DNA of 64,000 nt from Thermocrispum agreste DSM 44070. Lineage in GTDB: Bacteria; Actinomycetota; Actinomycetes; Mycobacteriales; Pseudonocardiaceae. The stretch covers positions 372,001 through 436,000 of the forward strand of contig NZ_KE386604.1 of the NCBI RefSeq assembly GCF_000427905.1. Reading direction: 5' to 3'. Positions 25,710 to 34,231 of this stretch are shown here, piece by piece. Position 1 is the first letter of the stretch. Each line of letters begins with the position of its first letter. Under the pieces are notes generated by a model, which did not search any database, was not told the origin of the DNA, and worked only from the letters and a program-made list of their open reading frames with translations. Made by a program: the position numbers and the translations under genes.

Positions 25710-25908
25710 GTGCCGTCATGTGGCACGGGGAGCGTCGGCGATGGCCCCACCAGGGAACGCGTCAGTCGCGGCTCGGAGCGGACGTCTCCTGGAGGTTCGG
25801 AACGGATGGGTTGGCAACGGATGGGCGACGTCGGCTGGGGATGGATCCGCGCCGATCGTCCTTCAGAGCTGGCAGGCGGTGCCGATCCCGGCCCGGGTCC
25901 AGCCGGGC

Positions 25909-26028
25909 GTGCTTGTCCCTGACGGGGGTCGGCTGGCGGGACAGATTCAGTGGCAGGTCCGGTCGGCGGTGCTTGTCCCTGACGGCGGCCGGCCGGCGAA
26001 ACAGATTCCGCATCAGGTCCGGCTGGTG
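25909..26028. repeat. Two degenerate 60-bp tandem repeats between the pilin and tadE genes
   Basis: Units at 25909-25968 and 25969-26028 both start GTGCTTGTCCCTGACGG and share about 80% of positions. Shorter echoes (GGGGTCGGCTGGCGG) appear at 26075. The stretch 25710-26101 is open in more than one frame, but all translations are arginine- or glycine-rich and lack family features, so it is read as a non-coding or decayed spacer inside the tad operon. Confidence 0.55.
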
Positions 26029-26101
26029 GTGGCGATCGCGTTCCGGGGTCGATCCGCGGTGCCACTCCCGGAGCGGGGTCGGCTGGCGGCGATCGAAGTT
26101 C

Positions 26102-26569
26102 GTGGCCGGCCTGCACGGCGATCGGGGTGCGGTCACGGTCGAGGCGGCGATAGCGGTCAGTGCTCTCGTTGTGGTCGTGGCCTTGTGCTTGGCCGGCCTG
26201 GGCGTGATTGCCGACCAGTTGCGATGCACCGACGCCGCGCGTGAGGCGGCTCGCTTGATCGCCCGGGGAGAGCCACAGCTGGCCAGTCGCGCGGTGGCCG
26301 AGATCGCTCCCGCTGGCGCGCGCCTTGACGTTGACGAGTCCGGCGAGGTCGTTCGTGTCCGGGTCCGTGCCCGTCCCGTCGGGGGAATGCTGCCCGGCCT
26401 GCGCGTGACCGGCGAGGCGTATGCGGTCAGCGAGCCCAATGCCGAACCTGCCGTACCAGCTGGCTCACAAGTGGAGCAGGAACCGGTAGGGCGGACCGCT
26501 CTGAGTGGAAACGGACCGGGGCTGCCGAAGCGGAAGGAGCCAGGGGATGACTTCACCGCCCCGATGTGA
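26102..26569 (+). CDS. tadE: TadE-family pseudopilin (Rv3655c-like)
   Basis: A 155-residue protein whose conserved part begins GDRGAVTVEAAIAVSALVVV, the TadE/TadG-like N-terminal signature with the glutamate of the TVEAA motif inside a single membrane helix (residues 10-35). A short extracytoplasmic domain and a hydrophilic tail follow. The GTG at 26102 was chosen because upstream in-frame sequence lies in a degenerate repeat; the frame is open back to 25718, and the ribosome binding site is weak. TadE-like proteins are minor pilins or pseudopilins. Confidence 0.72.
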   Translation: MAGLHGDRGAVTVEAAIAVSALVVVVALCLAGLGVIADQLRCTDAAREAARLIARGEPQLASRAVAEIAPAGARLDVDESGEVVRVRVRARPVGGMLPGLRVTGEAYAVSEPNAEPAVPAGSQVEQEPVGRTALSGNGPGLPKRKEPGDDFTAPM

Positions 26570-27050
26570 CTCAGCAGCGGGCCGAAGTCGCGGTGAGCAC
26601 GCCTCGGGGCGTCGCGACATGCTCCGGAGTCGTCGTGAAGGCGACGAGGGAGTGGCCACGGTGTGGGCGGCAGCAGCGGTTGTGGCCGTACTGCTGGTGT
26701 TCAGCGCCGTGATGTGGCTCGGCGCGGCTGTGATCACCCGGCATCGGGTCACCGGCGCCGCTGATCTGGCCGCACTGGCGGCGGCCACGTACGCCCACAC
26801 CGGCGAGGCGGGCGCGTGCGCTCGGGCGCGCCGGATAGCCGAGCTCATGGGAGCCGAGCTGACGACGTGTCGGCTGCGCGGCTGGGATGCGTTGGTGCGG
26901 GTGGGCAAGGATCCGCCCGGGCCACTGAGCGTGTTCGGTCGGGCTTTCGCCGCAGCGCGGGCTGGACCGATCGATAGCGTCGGTGAGCGGTCGACGAACG
27001 GTCGCGGCAGCGAAATCCAGTCCGGACGGACGGTCATTCGTCGGCGATGA
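26547..27050 (+). CDS. Helicase/secretion-neighbourhood TadE-like protein (Rv3654c-like)
   Basis: A 167-residue protein. ATG 26547 follows AAGGAG; the gene overlaps the tadE end by 23 bp. It has EGVATVWAAAAVVAVLLVF (a TadE-like membrane helix at about 33-60), then VTGAADLAALAAATYAH, typical of the actinobacterial TadE-like family found next to DECH-type helicases. The C-terminus is hydrophilic and variable. It probably acts as a secreted pseudopilin; Rv3654c of M. tuberculosis belongs to the same group. Confidence 0.78.
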   Translation: MTSPPRCDSAAGRSRGEHASGRRDMLRSRREGDEGVATVWAAAAVVAVLLVFSAVMWLGAAVITRHRVTGAADLAALAAATYAHTGEAGACARARRIAELMGAELTTCRLRGWDALVRVGKDPPGPLSVFGRAFAAARAGPIDSVGERSTNGRGSEIQSGRTVIRRR

Positions 27051-27284
27051 ACGGCATCGCCATCGTGCGGCGTGGCCGAGATCACCGCGGAGTCACGTTC
27101 GGTTGAACCGTTGTCCACTCGTCGTTCAGCGTCCGGTGGCTACCGGTCGCCGAGAACGACTCCCAACGGCTCGATTCGTGCATTTCACTGAGAGTTGCGG
27201 GCACGGTCGGAGAAGTCGGCCAGGCCGCACCGAAGGGAAACCTCCGGCATTCAAGGGAAGTCAATCGAGGAGACGGAAAGACCG

Positions 27285-27884
27285 ATGTTGCACACCGAAG
27301 GCCCTGACGCGTGGCGCAGTGCATTCCGTATCGAACTGCGTACCGGCGCAGTGGATTTCGCGCTGCGTGGGTGGCCGGTCTTTCCGGGGACTCACCCCGA
27401 CGGCGGTGAGTGGCGCGGCCCCCAGCCACTGACCGACGACTGGCGTCGGGGTGTGCGGGTGGACGCCAAGGCCGTCGCCGCGAAGTGGCACGAGGAGCCG
27501 TACAGCGTCCTCGTCGCGACCGGTTCCGTGGTCGACGCCGTCGAGGTCGACGCCGAGCTGGGGCGTGCTGCGGCCGGCCTGCTGCGTGCCGAGGACCGTC
27601 CCGCGCCGATCCTGGCCATTCCCAACGGCCGGTGGATCTTCCTCACCGAATCAGGCCCCGCGCTGCCCGAGGAGCTGGCCGAGCGTCCCGGCGTGGTGCA
27701 CCACGGCAAGGAGAGCTGGGTTCCCCTCCCGCCCAGCCCCTACCCCGGCGGCATCGTGCACTGGCGCGTCAAGCCCGCGGTCTGGGAGTGGAAGCTCCCC
27801 CGCGCCGCTGCCATGCACGGTGTCCTGGCCAGGGCCGCCGATATGGTGGATCGCCAGGCCCGGCTGCAGCCGAGCGCGGCGTAA
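27285..27884 (+). CDS. Prim-Pol (archaeo-eukaryotic primase-like) domain protein with degenerate active site
   Basis: A 199-residue protein starting at ATG 27285. The order of motifs fits the bifunctional DNA primase/polymerase N-terminal domain: ALRGWPVFPG near residue 26, VLVATGSVVDAVEVD at 73-87, NGRWIFLTES and VVHHGKESWVPLPPSPYPGG. The usual metal-binding DxD appears as ExD (VEVD) and the GGxH motif lacks its histidine (NGRW), so polymerase activity is doubtful. There is no helicase domain fused. It lies between the tad operon and a convergent DNA helicase. Family assignment is from my reading of motifs. Confidence 0.55.
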   Translation: MLHTEGPDAWRSAFRIELRTGAVDFALRGWPVFPGTHPDGGEWRGPQPLTDDWRRGVRVDAKAVAAKWHEEPYSVLVATGSVVDAVEVDAELGRAAAGLLRAEDRPAPILAIPNGRWIFLTESGPALPEELAERPGVVHHGKESWVPLPPSPYPGGIVHWRVKPAVWEWKLPRAAAMHGVLARAADMVDRQARLQPSAA

Positions 27885-27979
27885 CAGCGCGGCAAGTGGC
27901 AGCGCCCCGACGGCTGCCGCGTGAGCCGCGCAGGCACCCGCGGCCGAGCTTTCCAGCCCCGGCCGGCCGCGGGCGCCGC

Positions 27980-28052
27980 CTTCAACCCGAGGCGATGGCC
28001 GTGCCGCCGTGGCCCCCGACGCGGCGGTGCGAGCGATCGCCTCGGGTTGAAG
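27980..28052. terminator. 17-bp perfect inverted repeat between convergent genes
   Basis: Arms 27980-27996 and 28036-28052 (CTTCAACCCGAGGCGAT and its complement) are perfect and enclose 39 nt that can pair further (GCCGCC with GGCGGT). It sits between the Prim-Pol-like gene (plus) and the helicase gene (minus), so it could act as a bidirectional terminator. A 13-bp direct repeat CCGAGACGACAAC follows at 28069 and 28088. Confidence 0.55.
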
Positions 28053-28149
28053 CCCACGACAACCGAACCCGAGACGACAACGGAAAACCGAGACGACAAC
28101 TGAACAGTGGACCACCGTGGTCGTGCGACCGCACCGGAAAGCGGGCGGG

Positions 28150-30558
28150 TCACCGCCTCCCGTGGTGAGCGGATTCCCCCCGCGTCCCCTCACCGCGATC
28201 CGCCCGGCTGATGGCACCCAGCACGGTGTCCAGCACGGCCACCGCCCCTGCCTTGTCCAGCGGTTCGTTGCCGTTACCGCACTTCGGCGACTGAACGCAG
28301 GACGGGCAGCCGGTCGAGCACTCGCAGGAGACGATCGCCTCCCGCGTTGCGGCCAGCCAGGGCACCAGCGCCGCATGCCCCCGTTCGGCGAATCCCGCGC
28401 CCCCGGGATGACCGTCGTGCACGAACACCGTGGCCTCCCCGGTGTCGGCATGCAGAGCGGTTGACACTCCCCCGATGTCCCAGCGGTCGCAGGTAGCGAA
28501 CAGCGGTAGCAGGCCGATCGCCGCGTGCTCGGCGGCGTGCAGGGAGCCGGGGACGCGCGCGGGCTCCAGCCCTGCGCCCCCCGGCTCCCTGCCGCACAGC
28601 AACGCATCGCTGATCGTGTACCAGACGGCTCTGGTGTGCAGGGTTTGCGCAGGCAGGTCCAGTGGTGTCTGGTCCAGCACCTCCCCGGACGGCAACCGCC
28701 GCAGATAGCTCACGACCTGCGAGGTCACCGCGACCCGGCCGAGACACACCGTCACCCCGCCGTAGACCGCCTTCTCGTCGGTTTGCAGAACTTCGATGTC
28801 GATCACGTCGCGCGGCGACGTGGTCCACTCCGGCTCCTCGGCGTGCACCAGCGCAAGCCGCTCGTCGAAATCCAGCTCGTCGACCACATAGGTCTCGCCC
28901 TGGTGGTAGTACACCGCGCCGGGATGCACCGTGGCGCAGGCGGCGCTCGGGTCGACGGTGCCCAGCAGCCGCGCCGTCTCGCTTTCCACCACCGCGACCT
29001 GCTCCCCGCCCGAACCCCGGATGCTCACCTCGTGGTGCGGCCGGTCCCGCCCGGTCCAGTACCAGCCGCTCGGCCTCCGCCGCAGCACTCCGTCCGCCAC
29101 CAGCTCGTCCACCACGTCACGGGCCGCGGCTTCCCCGAAGATCGGCAGGTCCTCGGCGCGCAACGGCAGCTCCGCCGCGGCGCAGGCAAGCTGCGGAGCC
29201 AGCACATAAGGGTTCGCCGGGTCCAGCACCGCGGCCTCCACCGGCTGATCCAGCATCACTTCCGGGTGATGCACCAAGTACGTGTCCAGCGGATCGTCCT
29301 TGGCGATGAAGACGACCAGCGCGGCCTCCTCGGCGGTGCGGCCCGCCCGGCCGGCCTGCTGCCAGAACGACGCCCGGGTACCGGGGTAGCCCGCCACCAG
29401 CACGGCGTCCAGCCCGGAGATGTCCACCCCGAGCTCGAGCGCATTGGTGCTGGCCACCGCGAGCAGCTCACCGGACATCAGGGCGGCTTCCAGCTTGCGC
29501 CGATCCTCGGGAAGATAACCGGCCCGGTACGCCGCCGCCCGCTTGCTCAACGCCGGATCGACCTCCGCCACCATCCGCCGGGCCGAGACGGAGGCGAGCT
29601 CGGCGCCGCGCCGAGAACGGACAAAAGCCAGCGTGCGGGCGCCCTCGATGACCAGATCGGCCATGATGCGGGCCGCCTCGGCGCCCGCGGATCGCCGGAT
29701 CGGGGCGCCGTTCTCCCCGGTGATCTCCCGCAGCAGCGGTGGCTCCCACAGCGCGATCGTGCGCGGCCCGCGAGGCGAGCCGTCGTCGACCACCGGCACG
29801 CAGCCGAGCCCGGCAAGCCGGCGGGCGAACTCGGCGGGCTCGGCGATCGTCGCCGAAGCGAGCACGAACGTGGGGTTCGCGCCGTATCGCGCGGCTACCC
29901 GGCGCAGCCTGCGCAGCAGCAGGGCGACGTGCGAACCGAACACGCCACGGTAGCTGTGGCACTCGTCGACCACCACGTACGCAAGCCGCTGAAAGAACCG
30001 GGCCCAGCGGGCATGCGCGGCCAGCAGGCCGTGATGCAGCATGTCCGGGTTGGTGAACACCCAGTTGGCGTGCGCCCGCACCCAATCCCGCTCTTCCAGC
30101 GGGGTGTCCCCGTCGAACGTCGCGGCCCGCACCCCGGTCAGCTCCAGCGCGGCAGCGGCCCGCAGCTGGTCGTTCCCCAGTGCCTTGGTCGGGGACAGGT
30201 ACAACGCCGTGCGCTTCGGCTGCTGCGTCAGCAACGACAGCACAGGCAGCTGGTAGGCCAGCGACTTCCCGGACGCCGTCCCGGTGGAGAGTATGACGTG
30301 GCGCCCGTGCCAGGCGTGGTCGGCGGCTTCGGCCTGGTGCGACCACGGTTGCGCCACGCCGCACTCGCCGAACCGGCGGGCGACGGCCTCCGGCACCCAC
30401 GACGGCCACGGCACGCAGCGAGCCGGGCGTGCGGGGAGTGTGCGCACGTGCGTCACCGGGTTCTCGCCCTCCGGGGTCCCGGCAAGCACGCGGGCCAGCA
30501 GCTCGTTGGCCCGCTCCTGGTCGGCATCTTGCTGCGGCACGACTCGAGCTTGACACAT
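28150..30558 (-). CDS. DEAD/DEAH-family ATP-dependent helicase with C-terminal cysteine cluster (MrfA/YprA-like, Rv3649)
   Basis: An 802-residue helicase if started at ATG 30558; the frame is open 50 codons further but that part looks noncoding. Walker A STGTASGKS is at 91-99, Walker B is DECH at 198-201, and motif VI is QAGRAGRT. The C-terminal DUF1998-like region carries C747-X3-C751-X2-C754-X5-C760 (CSTGCPSCVQSPKC), the zinc signature of the MrfA-type DNA repair helicases, which in B. subtilis act in mitomycin-crosslink repair with MrfB. No MrfB-like nuclease is adjacent. Its proximity to the TadE-like gene is a conserved actinobacterial arrangement. Confidence 0.9.
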   Translation of the reverse strand: MCQARVVPQQDADQERANELLARVLAGTPEGENPVTHVRTLPARPARCVPWPSWVPEAVARRFGECGVAQPWSHQAEAADHAWHGRHVILSTGTASGKSLAYQLPVLSLLTQQPKRTALYLSPTKALGNDQLRAAAALELTGVRAATFDGDTPLEERDWVRAHANWVFTNPDMLHHGLLAAHARWARFFQRLAYVVVDECHSYRGVFGSHVALLLRRLRRVAARYGANPTFVLASATIAEPAEFARRLAGLGCVPVVDDGSPRGPRTIALWEPPLLREITGENGAPIRRSAGAEAARIMADLVIEGARTLAFVRSRRGAELASVSARRMVAEVDPALSKRAAAYRAGYLPEDRRKLEAALMSGELLAVASTNALELGVDISGLDAVLVAGYPGTRASFWQQAGRAGRTAEEAALVVFIAKDDPLDTYLVHHPEVMLDQPVEAAVLDPANPYVLAPQLACAAAELPLRAEDLPIFGEAAARDVVDELVADGVLRRRPSGWYWTGRDRPHHEVSIRGSGGEQVAVVESETARLLGTVDPSAACATVHPGAVYYHQGETYVVDELDFDERLALVHAEEPEWTTSPRDVIDIEVLQTDEKAVYGGVTVCLGRVAVTSQVVSYLRRLPSGEVLDQTPLDLPAQTLHTRAVWYTISDALLCGREPGGAGLEPARVPGSLHAAEHAAIGLLPLFATCDRWDIGGVSTALHADTGEATVFVHDGHPGGAGFAERGHAALVPWLAATREAIVSCECSTGCPSCVQSPKCGNGNEPLDKAGAVAVLDTVLGAISRADRGEGTRGESAHHGRR

Positions 30559-30959
30559 TCCACCGACGCCGGAACCGGTGAAGTCCACCGGCTCCGGAGC
30601 CGGGAAGTGCCGGGCACGTGCGGGCCGCGACCGGACCAGGACGGGACGACGTTTGCGCAGCCTGGCTTGCGCCGGAGCCGTCTTGGCGCAAGGCTCGGCA
30701 CACAACACGGATGCGATGCAGGTGCGCGGTCGCCGCAGCCCGCAGGCTGGAATGCGCCCGACCGGGCGTGCCGATGCGGCGATCGGCGGGTAGCTCGGCC
30801 CCCGATGTGACGGAAGCTACTGCGAACTGGTATGGGCTGTTGTCAGTGTTAGGAAGCCCAACCAATAGACTTCCGCTCTCGAACTTCGTCAGTCGGTGCA
30901 CCGGCGGGAACTGAACCCGCACCTTGCAGTACCGACCAACATGCGACACAGGAGGACGA
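30559..30959. other. 401-bp intergenic region between the helicase and hppA
   Basis: Divergent promoter region. No gene was seen. Around 30840-30871 an AT-richer stretch has TTGTCA and TAGACT separated by 20 bp, too long for a standard promoter. The hppA ribosome binding site GGAGG is at 30951-30955. Confidence 0.45.
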
Positions 30960-33227
30960 ATGTCCCGGCAGATCCTCGCGGACGGCATCACGCTGTCCGG
31001 AGGCGACTACGGCATCGTGGCCGTGGTCGCAGTGATCGCCCTTGCCGCGCTCGGTATTGGTTACATCCTGCTCAAGGAGGTTCTGGCCGCCGGTCAGGGC
31101 ACCACGAAGATGCAGGACATCGCCAAGGCCGTGCAGGAAGGCGCGATTGCCTACCTCAAGCGGCAGCGCAACACCCTGGTCATTTTCGGCGCCGTGGTGT
31201 TCGTACTGCTGTTCTTCCTCCCGGCGGCGGATTGGGGCGAGCGCATCGGGCGCTCGGTGTTCTTCCTGATCGGTGCCTGCTTCTCGTTCGCCATCGGCTA
31301 CCTCGGCATGTGGCTGGCCACCCAGGCCAACCTGCGGGTGGCTGCGGCGTCCCGGGAGGCGGGCGGCCGGGAGAAGGCCATGCGGATCGCGTTCCGCACC
31401 GGCGGCACCGTCGGCATGATCACGGTGGGCCTCGGTCTGCTCGGCGCCGCACTCGTGGTGTTGGTCTACGCGGGCCAGGCACCCAAGGTGCTGGAAGGCT
31501 TCGGATTCGGTGCCGCGCTGATCGCGATGTTCATGCGTGTCGGCGGCGGCATCTTCACCAAGGCGGCCGACGTCGGTGCCGACCTGGTGGGCAAGGTCGA
31601 GCAGAACATCCCGGAGGACGACCCGCGGAACGCGGCGACCATCGCCGACAACGTGGGCGACAACGTGGGTGACTGCGCGGGTATGGCCGCTGACCTGTTC
31701 GAGTCCTACGCGGTGACCCTGGTCGCCGCGCTGATCCTGGGGTCGGTGGCGCTTGGCGCCGACGGCCTGGTGTTCCCGCTGATCGTGCCGGCCATCGGTG
31801 TGGTCACGGCGGTGATCGGTGTCTACATCACCAAGGCCCGCGCCGGCGAGAACGGCCTGGTCACCATCAACCGTTCCTTCTACATCTCCGCGGTGATCTC
31901 CGCCGTGCTGTGCACCGCGGCGGCGTTCATCTTCCTGCCCTCCGACTTCGCGGGCGAAGACGGCAACCCGGCGGTCGTCGCCACCGTGTCGGTGATCATC
32001 GGCATCGTGCTGGCCGGTGTCATCCTGTGGCTCACCGGCTACTTCACCGGCACCGAGTACAAGCCGGTCAAGACGGTCGGCGAGACCTCCGAGACCGGTC
32101 CGGCCACCGTGGTGCTGTCCGGTATCTCCATCGGCCTGGAGTCGGCCGTCTACACCGCAGTCGTCATCGCCGCCGCCGTGTTCGGCGCGTACCTGATCGG
32201 CGGCACGCTGGCCCTGTTCGCCGTGGCGCTGGCCGGTACCGGCCTGCTCACCACGGTGGGCGTCATCGTCGCCATGGACACCTTCGGCCCGGTCAGCGAC
32301 AACGCGCAGGGCATCGCGGAGATGTCCGGTGACGTGGACGAGAACGCCGCGGCGATCCTGACCGAGCTGGACGCGGTGGGCAACACCACCAAGGCGATCA
32401 CCAAGGGCATCGCCATCGCCACCGCCGTGCTGGCGGCGACCGCGCTGTTCGGCTCCTACGTGACCGAGATCGGCGCTGCGCTGAGCGAGGTCGGTGCTCG
32501 CGGCGGCGAGCTGGCCGAGCTGCTGGCCTTCAACGTGGTCGAACCGAAGGTGCTGGTCGGCGTGATCGTCGGTGCGGCCGTGGTGTTCCTGTTCTCCGGC
32601 CTGGCGATCAACGCGGTCGGCCGCGCGGCGGGCGCCGTGGTGTGGGAGGTTCGCCGCCAGTTCCGGGAGATCCCGGGCATCATGGAGGGCACCGGCAAGC
32701 CGGAGTACGGCCGGGTGGTCGACCTGGTGACGCTGGACGCGCAGCGCGAGCTGGCCACCCCGGGCCTGCTCGCCGTGTTCGCCCCGATCGCCGTCGGCTT
32801 CGGGCTGGGTACCGGCGCGCTGGCCGGTTACCTGGGCGGCGCCATCGCTGCCGGCGTGCTGATGGCCGTCTTCCTGGCCAACTCCGGTGGCGCGTGGGAC
32901 AACGCCAAGAAGCTGGTCGAGGACGGTCACCACGGCGGCAAGGGCTCGCCCGCGCACGAGGCGACCGTCATCGGTGACACCGTCGGTGACCCGTTCAAGG
33001 ACACCGCGGGCCCGGCGATCAACCCGCTGATCAAGGTGATGAACCTGGTGTCGCTGCTGATCGCCCCGGCGATCGTGCAGCTGTCCGTCGGCGAGAGTGC
33101 CTCGGACGCCGCGCGGTTGATCATCTCGCTGGTCGCGGTGGCCATCATCGTCGTGGCCATCGTGGTGTCCAAGCGGCGCACCAGCTCGCTGTCCGACTCG
33201 CCGACCCAGGAGACGGCGAAGGTCTGA
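30960..33227 (+). CDS. hppA: Membrane-bound H+-translocating pyrophosphatase, K+-independent type
   Basis: A 755-residue protein with about 16 transmembrane helices that couples pyrophosphate hydrolysis to proton pumping. ATG 30960 is preceded by GGAGG. The pyrophosphate-binding loop DVGADLVGKVE begins at Asp204. Lys478 in VGNTTKAITKG is the residue that marks K+-independent enzymes, where K+-dependent ones have Ala. DNVGDNVGDCAGMAAD and the C-terminal GDTVGDPFKDTAGPA are intact. It recycles pyrophosphate from biosynthesis together with the soluble pyrophosphatase at 59.2 kb. Confidence 0.95.
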   Translation: MSRQILADGITLSGGDYGIVAVVAVIALAALGIGYILLKEVLAAGQGTTKMQDIAKAVQEGAIAYLKRQRNTLVIFGAVVFVLLFFLPAADWGERIGRSVFFLIGACFSFAIGYLGMWLATQANLRVAAASREAGGREKAMRIAFRTGGTVGMITVGLGLLGAALVVLVYAGQAPKVLEGFGFGAALIAMFMRVGGGIFTKAADVGADLVGKVEQNIPEDDPRNAATIADNVGDNVGDCAGMAADLFESYAVTLVAALILGSVALGADGLVFPLIVPAIGVVTAVIGVYITKARAGENGLVTINRSFYISAVISAVLCTAAAFIFLPSDFAGEDGNPAVVATVSVIIGIVLAGVILWLTGYFTGTEYKPVKTVGETSETGPATVVLSGISIGLESAVYTAVVIAAAVFGAYLIGGTLALFAVALAGTGLLTTVGVIVAMDTFGPVSDNAQGIAEMSGDVDENAAAILTELDAVGNTTKAITKGIAIATAVLAATALFGSYVTEIGAALSEVGARGGELAELLAFNVVEPKVLVGVIVGAAVVFLFSGLAINAVGRAAGAVVWEVRRQFREIPGIMEGTGKPEYGRVVDLVTLDAQRELATPGLLAVFAPIAVGFGLGTGALAGYLGGAIAAGVLMAVFLANSGGAWDNAKKLVEDGHHGGKGSPAHEATVIGDTVGDPFKDTAGPAINPLIKVMNLVSLLIAPAIVQLSVGESASDAARLIISLVAVAIIVVAIVVSKRRTSSLSDSPTQETAKV

Positions 33228-33273
33228 CGCGACGTCACATTCAGCCGGCGATGGCAGCCGGCTGGCACGACGA

Positions 33274-33320
33274 ACGACAGCCCGTCCGGCCCGCTCGTGC
33301 GGCGCTGGGCGGGCTGTCGT
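33274..33320 (+). terminator. Terminator of hppA
   Basis: A perfect 11-bp stem, ACGACAGCCCG at 33274-33284 with CGGGCTGTCGT at 33310-33320, around a 25-nt loop and followed by CTTTGTC, lies 47 bp after the hppA stop. Confidence 0.72.
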
Positions 33321-33374
33321 CTTTGTCGGTGCTGGGTGCGCTTCGCCTTTGGCGCTAGGTGCGCTGTCGCCTTG

Positions 33375-33692
33375 TCATCGCATGCGATGCAATTCGACAG
33401 GATTGTCGCCGTAGTGGAGCGCCCAAAGGCCAACCAGGACGAGCACCGCCATTGCCGCCGCAAGGAGCAGGTAGCGCGCCCATGTCGGCAGGGGAGTGGC
33501 GACCACTTCCTCGGGATCGGCCTCGGCGGCCGACGGCGGGCCGGGCGAAGCCGAGGGATCGGTGGAGGACTCGTCGAACGGGGCCTCGGCCGGCCGCTGC
33601 TCGAGCGGGAACTCCGTGTGCTCTGGCCCGGGCCATCGGCCTGGGCCCCACGCGGGCTGCATCGGCCCGGTCAGGCCTGCCATGACACCCAT
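33375..33692 (-). CDS. Small C-terminally anchored membrane protein, unknown function
   Basis: About 105 residues from ATG 33692 (alternatives GTG 33701, ATG 33683). A proline/glutamate-rich hydrophilic N-terminus (to about residue 70) is followed by one membrane helix WARYLLLAAAMAVLVLVGLWAL and a short tail. The start lies inside the end of the upstream secreted-protein gene (22-bp overlap), so both are translated from one transcript. No family is recognised. Confidence 0.6.
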   Translation of the reverse strand: MGVMAGLTGPMQPAWGPGRWPGPEHTEFPLEQRPAEAPFDESSTDPSASPGPPSAAEADPEEVVATPLPTWARYLLLAAAMAVLVLVGLWALHYGDNPVELHRMR

Positions 33693-34231
33693 CCGATCCA
33701 CAGGTTGGCGCTCCGCCCGTAGATCCGCGGCGAGTCCGCCGGCACCTGCTGCCCCTGCCGGTCGTAGCAGCGCAGCCTGGTCACCCCCACGCCGCCGGAA
33801 GCTCCGCAGGTGATGCCCCTGGCCAGCAACGTCTCGTCGGGCGAGACCGTGATGAACACGATCGCGCCGCCGTGCGGGCCGGTCAGCACCAGTTCCCCGG
33901 TGCGGCGGTCGGCATACACCCGGTGGACGCCGACGCAGGCGTGAGTCCGATTGATGTGCTTGCGCGGAACGGTGCGCCCGTGCCGGTCTTTGTGGTCGAA
34001 GCGGATGACGCAGCCACGGATACGAAGCTGTTCCTCACCGACGGTGGATGTGCCGTCCGATGGCCGGGTCGGCATCGCAGTGTGCGACGGATCGGCCGGC
34101 TGATCGGACGGTGTCGGTGGCGGGGCCGCCGAAGTGCTGGACGCGGTCGGGGTGGTCGCCAGGCTGGCCCCCACCATCACGGCGGTCAGCCACCCCACGA
34201 CCGTCACCACCGCTGCGACGACCTTGCGCAC
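33671..34231 (-). CDS. Secreted protein of unknown function
   Basis: A 186-residue protein; GTG 34231 is supported by GGGAGGAG a few bases upstream. An N-terminal signal/anchor (RKVVAAVVTVVGWLTAVMVG) is followed by a Thr/Ser/Pro-rich linker (residues 28-65) and a globular domain of about 115 residues with four cysteines (CVIRF, HACVG, ITCGA, LRCYD) that could form two disulfides. Segments such as TGELVLTGPHGGAIVFITVSP suggest a beta-rich domain. No family was recognised. It is paired with the small membrane protein downstream. Confidence 0.65.
   Translation of the reverse strand: MRKVVAAVVTVVGWLTAVMVGASLATTPTASSTSAAPPPTPSDQPADPSHTAMPTRPSDGTSTVGEEQLRIRGCVIRFDHKDRHGRTVPRKHINRTHACVGVHRVYADRRTGELVLTGPHGGAIVFITVSPDETLLARGITCGASGGVGVTRLRCYDRQGQQVPADSPRIYGRSANLWIGWVSWQA

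Noticed and set aside
27885-28149. Possible CRISPR-like array because of the short repeats
   Set aside because: Only two 13-bp direct repeats with a 6-bp gap; no spacers and no cas genes.
30840-30871. TTGTCA...TAGACT as a promoter for hppA
   Set aside because: A spacer of 20 bp is too long for a standard sigma-70-type promoter; left unassigned.
33376-33392. CATCGCATGCGATG palindrome resembling the crp leader palindrome
   Set aside because: It lies inside the coding end of a small gene (HRMR-stop) and differs from the crp element outside the central core; probably coincidental.
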